42,884 bases of DNA from Chitinophagaceae bacterium (lineage in GTDB: Bacteria > Bacteroidota > Bacteroidia > Chitinophagales > Chitinophagaceae). Below are positions 34,106 through 42,884 of the stretch, in pieces. The stretch's first letter is position 1. Each line of letters begins with the position of its first letter. Where the stretch lies: NCBI GenBank assembly GCA_024103425.1, contig JAGFIS010000027.1, positions 1 through 42,884 on the forward strand, written 5' to 3'. Both the position numbers and the translations under genes were made by a program. The notes beneath the pieces were generated by a model. It had not been told where the DNA came from and did no database searches. It saw nothing but the letters and a program-made list of their open reading frames with translations.

Positions 34106-36925
34106 ATGATGAAGTATTTTTTGTTTTCCCTCACTCTCGGGATGATGTTGAGCCTGGGTGCCAGTGCTCAGAAAGTTAGCGGTACAGTAAGGGACGTAAT
34201 TGATTACACCCCATTAGTTAAAGCTACGGTTTCCTTGTTAAAGACAGACAGTAATACAGTCGTTCGTGAGACTATGACAAACAGCGATGGCGAGTTTTCT
34301 TTCACAAACGTAAAGCCCGGAAGTTATATTCTCGGAATCACTTCTGTAGGTTATACTACAGTAAAACAAGGTTTTATTGTTACCAACAGCGACTATGATT
34401 TTGAAGTAATTTTTATAGGGAAGGCAGTTGAAACGCTGTCAACAGTCGTTATTACCGGAGCACAGCCACCCGTTAGGATGAAGGGGGATACAGCCGAGTA
34501 TACAGCCAGTCAGTTCAAGGTAAACCCCGATGCTACGAGTGAAGACCTGATCAAGAAGATGCCGGGTGTAACCGTAGATAGTAAGGGCAATGTCACTGCA
34601 CAGGGAGAGCAGGTGCGCAAAGTGACAGTGGACGGACGCGAATTCTTTGGTGACGATGCTACAGCTACGCTGAGAAACCTGCCGGCAGAAATTATTGATA
34701 AGATTCAGGTGTTCGACAGAATGAGTGATGAAGCTCAGTTGACCGGTTTTGATGATGGTAATGCTGTGAAGAGTATTAATATTATTACCAAGGCCGACAT
34801 GCGCCAGGGAAACTTCGGGCGTGTATATGCCGGGTACGGAACAGATGATCGTTACCTCGGCGGAGGAAATATCAGTTTCTTTAAGGATGCACGCCGTTTA
34901 TCCATTGTCGGAATGACCAATAACATCAACCAGCAGAATTTTTCTTCTGAAGACTTGGTGAACGCTACAGGCGGTGGCGGCGGGATGAGAGGCGGCGGCG
35001 GCGGTGGCTGGGGCCGTAACAACAGCTTCTTTGTCGGCCAGCAGAGCGGAATAGCCAAAACCAATGCTTTGGGTATCAACTTCAGCGATGAGTGGAGCAA
35101 AAAAGTAGATATCTCGGCGAGTTATTTCTTTAATAACAGTAGGCTGAACAACAACCGCGATATCAACAGGCAAAATTTTCGTATGGACTCCACCTCATTC
35201 TACGATGAGAATACAATTTCGCAGAGCGAAAACTACAACCACAGGTTGAATGTAAGGTTGACCTATAAGATAGACTCCAGCAACACCCTGATCTTCACTA
35301 CAAATACTTCCATGCAGACTAACAGTTCACTGAATACAGTGCATGGAGTAAACACACTGGAAGACCATGTAACACTTCTGAGTGAAACCGAAAACCATAC
35401 TACCAACGATATGAAGGGTTTCAACTCTAATGCGAACATTCTTTTCAGACACTCCTTTAAGAAGAAGGGAAGATCGTTATCAATGAGCTTCAATGTTTCG
35501 CTCAACGACCGCACCGGCGAAAGCTATAACGATGCTAACAATGGGTATTACAAGCCGAATTTAGATCTGGAGGTAGTGCGTCGCTTTACCGATTCAAAAA
35601 GTCATACTAATAACTACAGGTTCAACATTTCGTATACTGAGCCGTTGACAGAGAAGATTCAAATGCAGTTAAGCTATAAGCCCGGAATTCAGAAGAGTTC
35701 TTCTACACAAAAGACATACGATTTTAATAATGCTACTTCTAAATACGATAATTACAACGCAGTATTGAGTAATATTTACGACAATACCTATAATACTCAT
35801 AATGGAGGAATCACCTTCCGTACAGGTGACAGGGATAACAGTATTTCTATCGGAGCAGATTATCAGTACAGTGATCTGAGCAGTACTAATGGCATCAAAT
35901 ACACGTTTAATAATATCCTCCCAAATGCATGGATCAGAAAGAAAGCTGGGCAGTACGGCAGTGTGAGTCTGTTCTACCGTACAATGGTAAATTCGCCCTC
36001 GGTAACCCAACTGCAGGGTGTGATTAATACGAACAGCCAGTTGTTCTATTCAACAGGTAATCCGAATCTGAAACAACAGTACACACACAGGTTTATGACC
36101 AGGTACTCCTTTACTAATAGGTTCACTCAGAAGAGCTTCTTTGCAAATGCTTTTGTATCGCTGGTGAATGATTATATCAGTAATACAACTTATACTGCAA
36201 CAAAAGACTCTGCACTGGGTAACGGTATTATTCTCCGCAGGGGTTCGCAGTTATCTAAGCCGGTGAACCTCGATGGTTATTATAATGCAAGAACATTCTT
36301 CACATACAGTACTCCACTTAAGTTTATCAAGACAAACCTGAACCTGAATGCCGGATTCGGGTATGCAAGACAGCCGGGTTTGCTGAACGACGTAAAGAAC
36401 GTTTCTAACAGCTACAATTACAACCTGGGTGTTGTATTGGCAAGTAATATCAGTGAGTATATTGACTTTAATATTTCATACTCTGCAAACATTAACAGAG
36501 TGGATAATACGATCCGTCCGGAGCAGAACAACAACTACTTCACATCCAGTACCGGTATTTCGGTGAATCTGTTAAGTAAGAAAGGTACTTTCCTGCAAAA
36601 CAGTATCTCTAATGAATCTTACAGGGGGCTGGCAGACGGGTTTAACCAGAGCTTCTGGTTGTGGAATGTAGCTATCGGACAGAAGTTTCTTAAAGATAAC
36701 CGCGGTGAGTTGAAGCTGAGCGTATTTGACCTGCTGAAGCAGAACAAGAGCATTACCCGTGATGTTACCGAGTCTTACATTCAGGATACAAGGAACCAAG
36801 TATTACAGCAATATTTTATGCTGACGTTTACATACAAATTAAGGAACTTTGGCAAGCCGAAGGAAAACAATAAACGCTCCGGTATGGGTGGGCAATTTTT
36901 TGGAGGGCCGGGTATGATGCATTAA
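34106..36925 (+). CDS. Outer-membrane beta-barrel protein with CarboxypepD_reg-like and plug domains
   Basis: A 939-residue outer-membrane protein with a signal peptide (about 1-21, ending GASAQ). It has a carboxypeptidase-regulatory-like domain (about 22-110, VSGTVRDVIDYTPLVKATVSL), a TonB-receptor-like plug (about 125-230, MKGDTAEYTASQFKVNPDA and MPGVTVDSKGNV) and a long barrel to residue ~900. A glycine-only-rich patch lies around residues 290-306, and the C-terminal tail is Gly/Met rich rather than ending in an aromatic residue. It belongs to the outer_membrane beta-barrel family 3 type rather than to SusC. It leads an operon with an ECF sigma factor 24 bases downstream. Either of two adjacent Met codons (34106, 34109) may be the start. 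Confidence 0.88.
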   Translation: MMKYFLFSLTLGMMLSLGASAQKVSGTVRDVIDYTPLVKATVSLLKTDSNTVVRETMTNSDGEFSFTNVKPGSYILGITSVGYTTVKQGFIVTNSDYDFEVIFIGKAVETLSTVVITGAQPPVRMKGDTAEYTASQFKVNPDATSEDLIKKMPGVTVDSKGNVTAQGEQVRKVTVDGREFFGDDATATLRNLPAEIIDKIQVFDRMSDEAQLTGFDDGNAVKSINIITKADMRQGNFGRVYAGYGTDDRYLGGGNISFFKDARRLSIVGMTNNINQQNFSSEDLVNATGGGGGMRGGGGGGWGRNNSFFVGQQSGIAKTNALGINFSDEWSKKVDISASYFFNNSRLNNNRDINRQNFRMDSTSFYDENTISQSENYNHRLNVRLTYKIDSSNTLIFTTNTSMQTNSSLNTVHGVNTLEDHVTLLSETENHTTNDMKGFNSNANILFRHSFKKKGRSLSMSFNVSLNDRTGESYNDANNGYYKPNLDLEVVRRFTDSKSHTNNYRFNISYTEPLTEKIQMQLSYKPGIQKSSSTQKTYDFNNATSKYDNYNAVLSNIYDNTYNTHNGGITFRTGDRDNSISIGADYQYSDLSSTNGIKYTFNNILPNAWIRKKAGQYGSVSLFYRTMVNSPSVTQLQGVINTNSQLFYSTGNPNLKQQYTHRFMTRYSFTNRFTQKSFFANAFVSLVNDYISNTTYTATKDSALGNGIILRRGSQLSKPVNLDGYYNARTFFTYSTPLKFIKTNLNLNAGFGYARQPGLLNDVKNVSNSYNYNLGVVLASNISEYIDFNISYSANINRVDNTIRPEQNNNYFTSSTGISVNLLSKKGTFLQNSISNESYRGLADGFNQSFWLWNVAIGQKFLKDNRGELKLSVFDLLKQNKSITRDVTESYIQDTRNQVLQQYFMLTFTYKLRNFGKPKENNKRSGMGGQFFGGPGMMH

Positions 36926-36949
36926 TAAAATTAAAATAGCTGCTCTTGA

Positions 36950-37513
36950 ATGGATGAAAGCCAACTTATAGCAAGATTGAAGGAGGGAGACAGGGCAGCA
37001 TTTAAAGAGTTAGTAGAACGCTGGGAGGATATGGTATACAATACCTCGCTAAGTATTGTGCAGAGTGATGAAGATGCTGAGGATGTGGCGCAGGAGGTCT
37101 TTATACAGGTATATGAGTCGATAGACAGTTTTAAGGAGCAGTCCAAACTGTCAACATGGATTTACCGGATAGCAGTTACCAAATCGCTGGATGCTATTAG
37201 AAAGAAGAAGCGGAAGAAGAGGAATGCGTTTTTGCAGAGTTTGTACAGCAAGGATGATGAACTGGTTCACGACCCGGCTGATTTCGTGCACCCCGGCGTG
37301 AAAGCAGAAAATAAAGAAGAAGCAGCTCTTTTATTTAAAGCGATTGACAAACTGCCAGAAAATCAAAAAACGGCATTTGTTCTCAATAGAATAGAGATGC
37401 TGAGTTACAAGGAAGTGAGCGAAATAATGGAAGTGAGTGTGAATTCGGTAGATGCATTGTTACAGAGAGCAAAGAAGAATCTGAGGAAAAAGCTGGAGGG
37501 GATGGTTAAGTGA
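36950..37513 (+). CDS. ECF-type RNA polymerase sigma factor
   Basis: A 187-residue sigma-70-family factor with region 2 (DAEDVAQEVFIQVYESIDSF and KLSTWIYRIA) and region 4 (LPENQKTAFVLNRI, YKEVSEIMEVSVNSVDALL), lacking regions 1 and 3, so ECF. It follows the outer-membrane barrel gene and precedes a short membrane protein that may hold it inactive. It probably directs transcription of its own envelope-stress operon; the target promoters are not visible here. Confidence 0.92.
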   Translation: MDESQLIARLKEGDRAAFKELVERWEDMVYNTSLSIVQSDEDAEDVAQEVFIQVYESIDSFKEQSKLSTWIYRIAVTKSLDAIRKKKRKKRNAFLQSLYSKDDELVHDPADFVHPGVKAENKEEAALLFKAIDKLPENQKTAFVLNRIEMLSYKEVSEIMEVSVNSVDALLQRAKKNLRKKLEGMVK

Positions 37514-37567
37514 AGCCGGAATCGGTGGTTTTTTAAAGAAATATCGTCTAAGAAGTATAGTACACAG

Positions 37568-37903
37568 ATGAACAAAGAACAGAAAATAGAATCCATTTTA
37601 AACAGCCTGGATGGTGTGGAGAGAGCTACTCCGAGACCATTCTTTTTCACCAGACTGGAGGCTAGAATGCAGCGGGGAGAGGCAACATTTGCTGAGAAAT
37701 TACTCGGTTTTCTGGTCAGGCCGTCTGTAGCTATTGCTGCAGTAGTGTTGATTGTTGTTATGAATGCGTTTGTTGTGGTTTCTACAACACTTCAGGAAGA
37801 TAAACAACAGCAGGTGAACAATAGCGGAGTAGAGATAGCTACCGTAGATCAGTACCTGGAGATGAATATGAATCCGTTTGATGCAGAAAAGGTGGACCCC
37901 TAA
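37568..37903 (+). CDS. Short single-pass membrane protein, possible anti-sigma factor
   Basis: A 111-residue protein with a cytoplasmic N-terminal half (1-50), one membrane segment (about 52-72) and a short periplasmic tail. Its position directly after the ECF sigma gene and its topology fit an anti-sigma factor, but no zinc-binding HxxxC motif is present, so this is inference. Its stop overlaps the next start by one base (TAATG at 37901-37905), so it is translationally coupled. Confidence 0.7.
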   Translation: MNKEQKIESILNSLDGVERATPRPFFFTRLEARMQRGEATFAEKLLGFLVRPSVAIAAVVLIVVMNAFVVVSTTLQEDKQQQVNNSGVEIATVDQYLEMNMNPFDAEKVDP

Positions 37904-38412
37904 TGAGTATTAAATCATCTAATAAGATCCTGTTGCTGATTATCGGAGCCCTTCTGATAACCAATCTGGTGATGCTATTTTTATACGTTCTGAAGCCTAA
38001 GAATCAGCACTTTGAGGGTAGATTTCGCGGGCAGGACAGCGGGCTCGTCCCGGTTCTTCGTGATAAGGTAGGATTCGATGAGCAGCAAATAGCTGATTAT
38101 CTTGAATTGAGGTCGCGACAGCGCCAACGTACCTCTGAAACCTACTCCGGTATGACCGAGGTGAAAGAAAGGTTCTATTTTTCAATTTTCGACAACCAGA
38201 TTCCCGACAGCCTTATCAATAATATCGCAGACTCTATAGCTAACAAACAGAAGAAAGTAGACCTTGGTATGCGGAACTACTTCATAGAGATTCGCGGGTT
38301 GTGCAAGACCGAACAACAGCCTGCTTTTGATTCGGCTTTCAAAAGAGTGATTTACAGAATGATTGGTATGCCGGGCATGGGAAGGCAGTCGCAACAAAAC
38401 GAAAAAAAATAA
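37903..38412 (+). CDS. Spy/CpxP-like periplasmic sensor protein
   Basis: A 169-residue protein with an N-terminal membrane anchor (about 9-29) and a helical periplasmic domain. The repeated helix pattern (VGFDEQQIADYLELRSRQR and later helices to RMIG) resembles the Spy/CpxP 'periplasmic heavy metal sensor' fold, in which LTxxQ-type helices bind partners. A metal-ligand motif is not obvious. Start ATG 37903 overlaps the upstream stop. It likely senses envelope state for the sigma factor, which is inference from position. Confidence 0.78.
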   Translation: MSIKSSNKILLLIIGALLITNLVMLFLYVLKPKNQHFEGRFRGQDSGLVPVLRDKVGFDEQQIADYLELRSRQRQRTSETYSGMTEVKERFYFSIFDNQIPDSLINNIADSIANKQKKVDLGMRNYFIEIRGLCKTEQQPAFDSAFKRVIYRMIGMPGMGRQSQQNEKK

Positions 38413-38422
38413 AGTAAACTAT

Positions 38423-38788
38423 ATGAAATTAAAAATCACACTGGTACTGGCATTTTTTATTGCTTCCGCCTCTACCGCCTTCGCTCAGATGGGGAGGATG
38501 TCCACAGAAGAAAGAGTGAAAAACGTAATGGAAAAACTGACCCCGTTGAACCTCACACAGGAGCAGCAGGATAAAACCAAGACCGTATTCACTGATTTTT
38601 ACAACAATCAGATGGAGATGATGCGCAAAGCAAGAGAGGAAGGACAGATGCCCGATCGTTCAGTTTTCCAGAAGCTGACTGACGACAGGGATAAAGAGCT
38701 GGAAGTTATCTTCGGAAAGGAATTGTTCAAGAAATTCAAAGACGAGATAGAACCCTCCATGCGCCCTCAAAGACGAGGAAATAATTAA
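38423..38788 (+). CDS. Secreted Spy-like helical protein
   Basis: A 121-residue exported protein with a signal peptide (about 1-21, ending AFAQ) and a helical body containing LNLTQEQQDKTKTVFTDFY, the LTxxQ-like helix of Spy/CpxP chaperones. ATG 38423 is chosen because the frame upstream (to 38363) runs through the previous gene. It closes the OMP-sigma operon, ten bases after the preceding stop and followed by a terminator. Probably a periplasmic chaperone or sensor. Confidence 0.78.
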   Translation: MKLKITLVLAFFIASASTAFAQMGRMSTEERVKNVMEKLTPLNLTQEQQDKTKTVFTDFYNNQMEMMRKAREEGQMPDRSVFQKLTDDRDKELEVIFGKELFKKFKDEIEPSMRPQRRGNN

Positions 38789-38806
38789 GAAGCCACAAAT
38801 GGAAAA

Positions 38807-38830
38807 ACAACCCTCGTAAGAGGGTTTTTT
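38807..38830 (+). terminator. Intrinsic terminator of the OMP-sigma operon
   Basis: AACCCTC (38809-38815) and GAGGGTT (38820-38826) form a stem with a four-base loop, followed by a T run to 38830. The A-rich left side would also allow use from the convergent engB gene. Confidence 0.85.
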
Positions 38831-38839
38831 ACGTTATAA

Positions 38840-39475
38840 CTATTCAGGGTTTTGAAATTCGGTATTTAATTCTGAAATCCACTTCAGTACTTTCTGCCTT
38901 CCGGTTTTTTTGAGCGCACTTGTTGCAATCATCTGCGGCAGAAACTGTTGCTGTTTCAAAAGTGCATCAGAGAACTCCTTAATGTTTTTAGCCACTGTCC
39001 GCTGGTTTTCTTTGTCGGTTTTGGTGAAGATTAAAGTGTAGGCTACCTGTTGCTGATATAGTTTGGCAGCAAATTCCAGATCTATTTTCTGGGGGCTGTG
39101 GCGACTGTCGATAAGCAGGAAAACCTGCATCAGGTTAGGGCGCTCCGTCAGATAGCGATCGGTCATTTTACTCCACTCTTTTCTTGTGGCCTGGCTGCGC
39201 TTAGCGAAGCCGTACCCGGGCAGATCAACCAGATACCAGTCTTCATACGATGCATCTTTTTCAGGTCTTGTTCTAAAGCTGAAGTGGTTAATCAATTGTG
39301 TCTTTCCGGGTGTATTAGACGTGCGGGCCAGTTTTTCATTCATAGCCAGCGCATTGATCAAAGAAGACTTTCCGACATTGCTCCTTCCTATAAATGCATA
39401 CTCCGGCCTGTCGGGTAGAGGGCATTTGTCTACCGAAGGGCTGCTGATCAAATAAACTGCCTGAAGAATATCCAT
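38840..39475 (-). CDS. engB: Ribosome biogenesis GTP-binding protein YihA/YsxC
   Basis: A 211-residue EngB/YsxC GTPase needed for large-subunit assembly. G1 is FIGRSNVGKSSLI (about residues 27-39), G3 DLPGYGFAK, and G4 FTKTDK near residue 150. ATG 39475 (MDILQ) is used since the frame upstream to 39574 is not conserved in style and would overlap the ubiE leader. It is convergent with the OMP-sigma operon and divergent from ubiE. Confidence 0.94.
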   Translation of the reverse strand: MDILQAVYLISSPSVDKCPLPDRPEYAFIGRSNVGKSSLINALAMNEKLARTSNTPGKTQLINHFSFRTRPEKDASYEDWYLVDLPGYGFAKRSQATRKEWSKMTDRYLTERPNLMQVFLLIDSRHSPQKIDLEFAAKLYQQQVAYTLIFTKTDKENQRTVAKNIKEFSDALLKQQQFLPQMIATSALKKTGRQKVLKWISELNTEFQNPE

Positions 39476-39556
39476 TATCCGCAAATTAAATGAAAAATAA
39501 AAGTGAAAGAATTTTAGCGAATTATGATTAGTTCTACGAAAAACTATCTTTGAAGG

Positions 39557-40300
39557 GTGAATCACTACCCGCACGATAGCGTAGTCCCCTATAAAGTATC
39601 AGACGGAACCAAGAAGGAACAGGTACGTACAATGTTTGATAAAATCGCCTTCAGGTATGATTTTATGAACAGGTTCCTGAGTCTGGGGATAGATCAGAAA
39701 TGGAGGAAAAAGGCGTTAGAACTATTGAGATCCGACCGTCCGCGTGCAATTTTAGACGTTGCGACCGGAACCGGAGACTTTGCGATAATGGCATCCGGGA
39801 TGCTGAAACCCGAGAAAGTTGTAGGGATAGATATCAGTGAAGGCATGCTGGAAGTAGGTCGTGAAAAGTTAAAAAAGGCCGGATTAGAACAGGCGATTGA
39901 GTTGCGCTGCGAGGATAGTGAGGCAATTTCTTTCGAAGCTGATACGTTTGATGCTGCAACAGTGGCTTTTGGAGTGAGGAATTTTGAAGACTTGGAGGCC
40001 GGACTATTGGAAATTAAAAGGGTAATAAAGCCGGGGGCAAAGTTAATTGTAGTGGAGAGTACAAAACCTAACTCGAAGATGGTGTATCCGTTCTATAAAT
40101 TATACATGAACACAGTTACACCGGGCATGGGTAAATTAGTTTCAAAAAATAAGGAAGCTTATCAGTACCTCAATAATTCGGTACAAAAGTTTCCTGAGAA
40201 AAAAGAATTTGTAAACATTTTAAATAAGCTGGGTTATAGAAACGCATTCTACAAAACCATGACTTTAGGAGTATGCACTATTTATTGCGCAGAAAAGTAA
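39557..40300 (+). CDS. ubiE: Demethylmenaquinone / 2-methoxy-6-polyprenyl-1,4-benzoquinol methyltransferase
   Basis: A 247-residue UbiE/MenG methyltransferase, which performs the last step of menaquinone synthesis in this phylum. The family N-terminus is seen (VRTMFDKIAFRYDFMNRFLS), motif I is LDVATGTGDFA, and the family signature KPGAKLIVVESTKP follows, with NTVTPGMGKLVSKNKEAYQYL later. The start is a GTG (39557) with a GAAGGG site just before it; no earlier ATG fits. The porT gene starts within its last 28 bases. Confidence 0.94.
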   Translation: MNHYPHDSVVPYKVSDGTKKEQVRTMFDKIAFRYDFMNRFLSLGIDQKWRKKALELLRSDRPRAILDVATGTGDFAIMASGMLKPEKVVGIDISEGMLEVGREKLKKAGLEQAIELRCEDSEAISFEADTFDAATVAFGVRNFEDLEAGLLEIKRVIKPGAKLIVVESTKPNSKMVYPFYKLYMNTVTPGMGKLVSKNKEAYQYLNNSVQKFPEKKEFVNILNKLGYRNAFYKTMTLGVCTIYCAEK

Positions 40301-40983
40301 CCTTGCTTTGGATTGCTTTGTTGAGTACCCTCTGTGTGAAAGCACAGAAAAACGGACTTAATCTCGAGAACCACGATGATAAACCTTATCATTTTGGTAT
40401 CAATATAGGTTACAATACATCGCATTTCTCGTTTTCTCATCACCCCCGTTTTCTGGAGTATGATTCTATTATGAGTGTCGAGAGTGTCAACAACTCCGGA
40501 GTAAACCTGGCATTTCTGACCAACCTCAGGCTGAACAAATTTTTCAATCTGAGGGTGCATCCTCTGGATCTTACTTTCTCTGATAAGGCCTTTTTATACA
40601 CTCAGAAGTACGAAAGCGACTCGATGACGAATAGACGGGTACAGTCGATTACACTGAGTTTTCCCGTCAACCTGGCCTTCAACAGCGACAGGATTGGTAA
40701 CCTGAAGGTGTACACCTTTGCCGGTGGCAGGTTCGATTACGACCTCGCCAGTAACGCAAAGGCAGAAAGGGCAGAAGACCTTATTAAATTGAAGAAGACA
40801 AACTTTAGCTCTGAGATCGGGCTCGGTTTTCATATCTACTTCCCCTTCTTTGTTTTATCGCCTGAGATTAAAATCAGCCATGGGCTCGTAAATCTGCATA
40901 GCAGGGATGTGAACCTGAAGTATTCTAATGTCATTGATAAAGTGTACTCCAGAATGATCACTTTCTCAGTAACAGTTGAGTAA
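40273..40983 (+). CDS. porT: PorT-family outer-membrane protein (type IX secretion/gliding)
   Basis: A 236-residue exported protein with a signal peptide (about 1-24, ending VKAQ) and a beta-barrel pattern (GINIGYNTSHFSF, LDLTFSDKAFLY, EIGLGFHIYFPFF). PorT/SprT is required for type IX secretion in Bacteroidota and is commonly found next to ubiE, as here. Its start overlaps ubiE by 28 bases in another frame, so translational coupling is likely. The C-terminus ends in VTVE rather than an aromatic residue. Confidence 0.85.
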   Translation: MHYLLRRKVTLLWIALLSTLCVKAQKNGLNLENHDDKPYHFGINIGYNTSHFSFSHHPRFLEYDSIMSVESVNNSGVNLAFLTNLRLNKFFNLRVHPLDLTFSDKAFLYTQKYESDSMTNRRVQSITLSFPVNLAFNSDRIGNLKVYTFAGGRFDYDLASNAKAERAEDLIKLKKTNFSSEIGLGFHIYFPFFVLSPEIKISHGLVNLHSRDVNLKYSNVIDKVYSRMITFSVTVE

Positions 40984-41141
40984 AAACCACTGCTAAGACG
41001 GATATGTACATTAAACGGCCTCCGGAAAATAACGTTAATCCTTGCGAAAAGAGCCTGTCAATGTTTACCTTCGCGCCGGAAAATTTTGCGGCAGGAACAA
41101 TTTGATGTCTGCTGCGGGCAAAAGGAACATACGGAATACCA

Positions 41142-42740
41142 ATGGCAGGAGAAAATCAGAAGCAGCTTAAGGAAATCAGCAAGCGGAGAACATTTGCAAT
41201 TATCTCGCACCCCGACGCAGGTAAAACAACACTTACCGAGAAATTTCTCCTTTTCGGCGGGGCCATTCAGACAGCAGGTGCAGTAAAGAGCAATAAGATT
41301 AAGAAGCACGCAACATCCGACTTCATGGAGATAGAACGCCAGCGCGGTATCTCTGTGGCTACCTCTGTACTGAGCTTTGAGTACAACGATACGCTGATTA
41401 ACCTGCTGGATACACCGGGTCATAAAGACTTTGCAGAAGATACCTTTCGTACTCTGACAGCCGTGGACAGTGTGGTGATGGTGATAGACAGCGTAAAGGG
41501 AGTGGAGGAGCAGACGCGTAGATTGATGGAAGTGTGCCGTATGAGGGATACTCCTGTGATTGTGTTTGTCAACAAGCTCGACCGCGACGGAAAGAATCCT
41601 TTTGATTTACTGGATGAGATTGAAGCCGAACTGAATATCAGCCTGCATCCGTTGAGCTGGCCTATCAATATGGGTAAGGATTTTAAGGGAGTTTACAATC
41701 TCTATGATAAACAGCTTCAGCTATTCACTCCCAACCAGAAAGTGACTGCTGAGGATACGCCTCTGAAAGATCTGAATGACCCTGTTCTTGAAAAAAAGAT
41801 TGGAGCAAAAGACGCTGCACAACTGCGCGAAGATGTGGAGTTGATAGAAGGTGTTTACGAAGATTTTGACCAGGATGCCTATCTGAAGGGCAAGTTGGCA
41901 CCTGTTTTCTTCGGTAGTGCGATCAACAACTTCGGCGTAAAAGAATTGCTGGAGACTTTCATCAGAATTGCACCCACCCCTCAGGGCAGAGAAGTGACGA
42001 CGAGAAGAGTAGAGCCGTCTGAAGAAAAGTTCAGCGGGTTTGTTTTCAAGATACATGCTAACCTCGATCCACGCCACCGCGACAGGATTGCTTTCTTAAG
42101 GGTGTGTTCGGGAGAGTTTGAAAGAAACAAATATTACCATCACGTGAGATTGGATAAAGACATCCGTTTCAGTAACCCATATACGTTTTTAGCTCGCGAA
42201 AAAGATGTAATCGACAACGCCTGGCCGGGTGATGTAGTTGGCCTCTACGATTCGGGAAACTTTAAGATCGGCGATACCCTCACCGAAGGCGAAGATTTTT
42301 ACTTCACAGGAATTCCATCGTTCTCTCCTGAGATTTTTAAGGAGGTCGTCAATAAAGATCCGATGAAGACAAAACAACTCGAGAAAGGTCTGGTGCAGTT
42401 GACAGATGAGGGGGTAGCCCAGCTGTTTACTCAGCATGGAGGAAATAAAAAGATAATCGGGTGTGTAGGTGATTTGCAGTTTGAAGTGATACAATACCGG
42501 CTTAAGAATGAGTATGGTGCATCTGTCGATTTCGTAACCCTGCCCTTCTATAAAGCCTGCTGGATCAGTTCGAAAGATCCAAAGAAGCTGCAGGATTTTA
42601 TTAAGTTCAAACAGGCAAATATTGCTGAAGATAAAGATGAAATGCTGGTATATCTGGCGCAGAGCGAATGGTTTCTGAATACAGAAAGAATCAATAATCC
42701 GGATATTGAATTTCATTTCACGAGTGAAATTCACAAGTAA
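41142..42740 (+). CDS. prfC: Peptide chain release factor 3
   Basis: A 532-residue RF3 GTPase that recycles RF1/RF2 from the ribosome. The G1 loop is SHPDAGKTT (residues 22-30), G2 lies around [13 protein letters not shown]3 is DTPGHKDF and G4 NKLDRD. Domain II and the RF3-specific C-terminal part are full length. Start ATG 41142 agrees with the family's MAG/E-rich N-terminus. The gene is a single unit, followed closely by the end of an insertion sequence, so the insertion sits just after its stop without damaging it. Confidence 0.95.
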   Translation: MAGENQKQLKEISKRRTFAIISHPDAGKTTLTEKFLLFGGAIQTAGAVKSNKIKKHATSDFMEIERQRGISVATSVLSFEYNDTLINLLDTPGHKDFAEDTFRTLTAVDSVVMVIDSVKGVEEQTRRLMEVCRMRDTPVIVFVNKLDRDGKNPFDLLDEIEAELNISLHPLSWPINMGKDFKGVYNLYDKQLQLFTPNQKVTAEDTPLKDLNDPVLEKKIGAKDAAQLREDVELIEGVYEDFDQDAYLKGKLAPVFFGSAINNFGVKELLETFIRIAPTPQGREVTTRRVEPSEEKFSGFVFKIHANLDPRHRDRIAFLRVCSGEFERNKYYHHVRLDKDIRFSNPYTFLAREKDVIDNAWPGDVVGLYDSGNFKIGDTLTEGEDFYFTGIPSFSPEIFKEVVNKDPMKTKQLEKGLVQLTDEGVAQLFTQHGGNKKIIGCVGDLQFEVIQYRLKNEYGASVDFVTLPFYKACWISSKDPKKLQDFIKFKQANIAEDKDEMLVYLAQSEWFLNTERINNPDIEFHFTSEIHK

Positions 42741-42759
42741 ACCTTGTTATTTTTTCCCG

Positions 42760-42783
42760 CAGATTCAAGTTATAAGTGCAACA
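42760..42783. repeat. Probable terminal inverted repeat of the IS30-family element
   Basis: GATTCAAGTTATAAGTGCAA (about 42763-42782), just outside the transposase stop, resembles the end sequence of Bacteroidota IS30-family elements. It would mark the element boundary some 20 bases after the prfC stop. The matching repeat and the target duplication lie outside the window. Confidence 0.5.
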
Positions 42784-42788
42784 GTTAG

Positions 42789-42884
42789 TTAATTGGGTTT
42801 AAAATTAGCCATAAAAACCTGTAAAGGTGTTTTGTATCCTAATAATTTTCTGGGTCTGTTATTTAACTTATTAGTAATGGTTAC
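42789..42884 (-). mobile_element. IS30-family transposase, C-terminal fragment at window edge
   Basis: The minus strand encodes LNNRPRKLLGYKTPLQVF and a short tail before a stop at 42791-42789. NxRPRKxLGxKTPxxVF is the hallmark C-terminus of IS30-family transposases. Only 31 codons are in the window; the rest lies beyond 42884. It is not possible to say whether the element is intact. Confidence 0.85.

Overview
The window reads as a stretch of a Bacteroidota chromosome, most likely Chitinophagales/Sphingobacteriales. The reasons are the PorT-type outer-membrane protein next to ubiE/menG, a DUF4476-type secreted protein, an outer-membrane beta-barrel protein with a carboxypeptidase-regulatory-like N-terminus, DPP-IV-like S9 and M1 peptidases with Bacteroidota-style signal peptides, weak Shine-Dalgarno sites and promoters resembling TAnnTTTG. 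It opens in the 3' end of a 23S rRNA gene, followed by 5S rRNA and a strong terminator.

Layout. (1) 1-785: rRNA operon end. (2) 0.8-7.7 kb: ordinary genes: a YdcF-like protein, a small hypothetical protein, then a minus-strand operon S9 peptidase-murF-TraB/GumN, a GNAT acetyltransferase broken by an in-frame TAA, and a small membrane protein. (3) 7.8-18.5 kb: an accessory island. From right to left it holds a WYL-domain regulator (plus strand) divergent from a retron: a non-coding msr-msd RNA with a1/a2 inverted repeats, then a retron reverse transcriptase. Downstream come a protein with a degenerate histidine-kinase-like ATPase region, a receiver-domain protein, an SF1 RecD-like helicase and a TPR/cold-shock-like protein. 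A protein of unknown function with an anomalous start closes the island. (4) 18.5-33.9 kb: housekeeping genes: type II NADH dehydrogenase-like protein, methyltransferase, ABC-F ATPase, the operon atpG-scpB-lysA-FAD oxidoreductase, M1 peptidase, DUF4476 protein, truA and a beta-CASP metallo-beta-lactamase. (5) 34.1-38.8 kb: a plus-strand operon of outer-membrane barrel, ECF sigma factor, short membrane protein and two Spy/CpxP-like helical proteins. (6) 38.8-42.9 kb: engB, ubiE/menG-porT, prfC and the end of an IS30-family element cut by the window edge.

The most interesting part is the island. The retron RT carries the retron hallmarks (NAxxH, YADD, VTG). Its real start lies just after the a2 repeat, so the longer open frame overlaps the ncRNA. 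Its two immediate partners look like a divorced two-component pair (HK-like ATPase plus receiver protein), which I cannot match to a retron effector class I know. A TGCA-N7-TGCA element occurs at three places: in front of the retron, in front of the WYL gene and in front of the helicase gene. At each it sits directly after a -7-like box. This suggests that the WYL protein controls both the retron module and the helicase/TPR-CSD module as one regulon. An anti-phage role is inferred from the families involved, not shown by the sequence.
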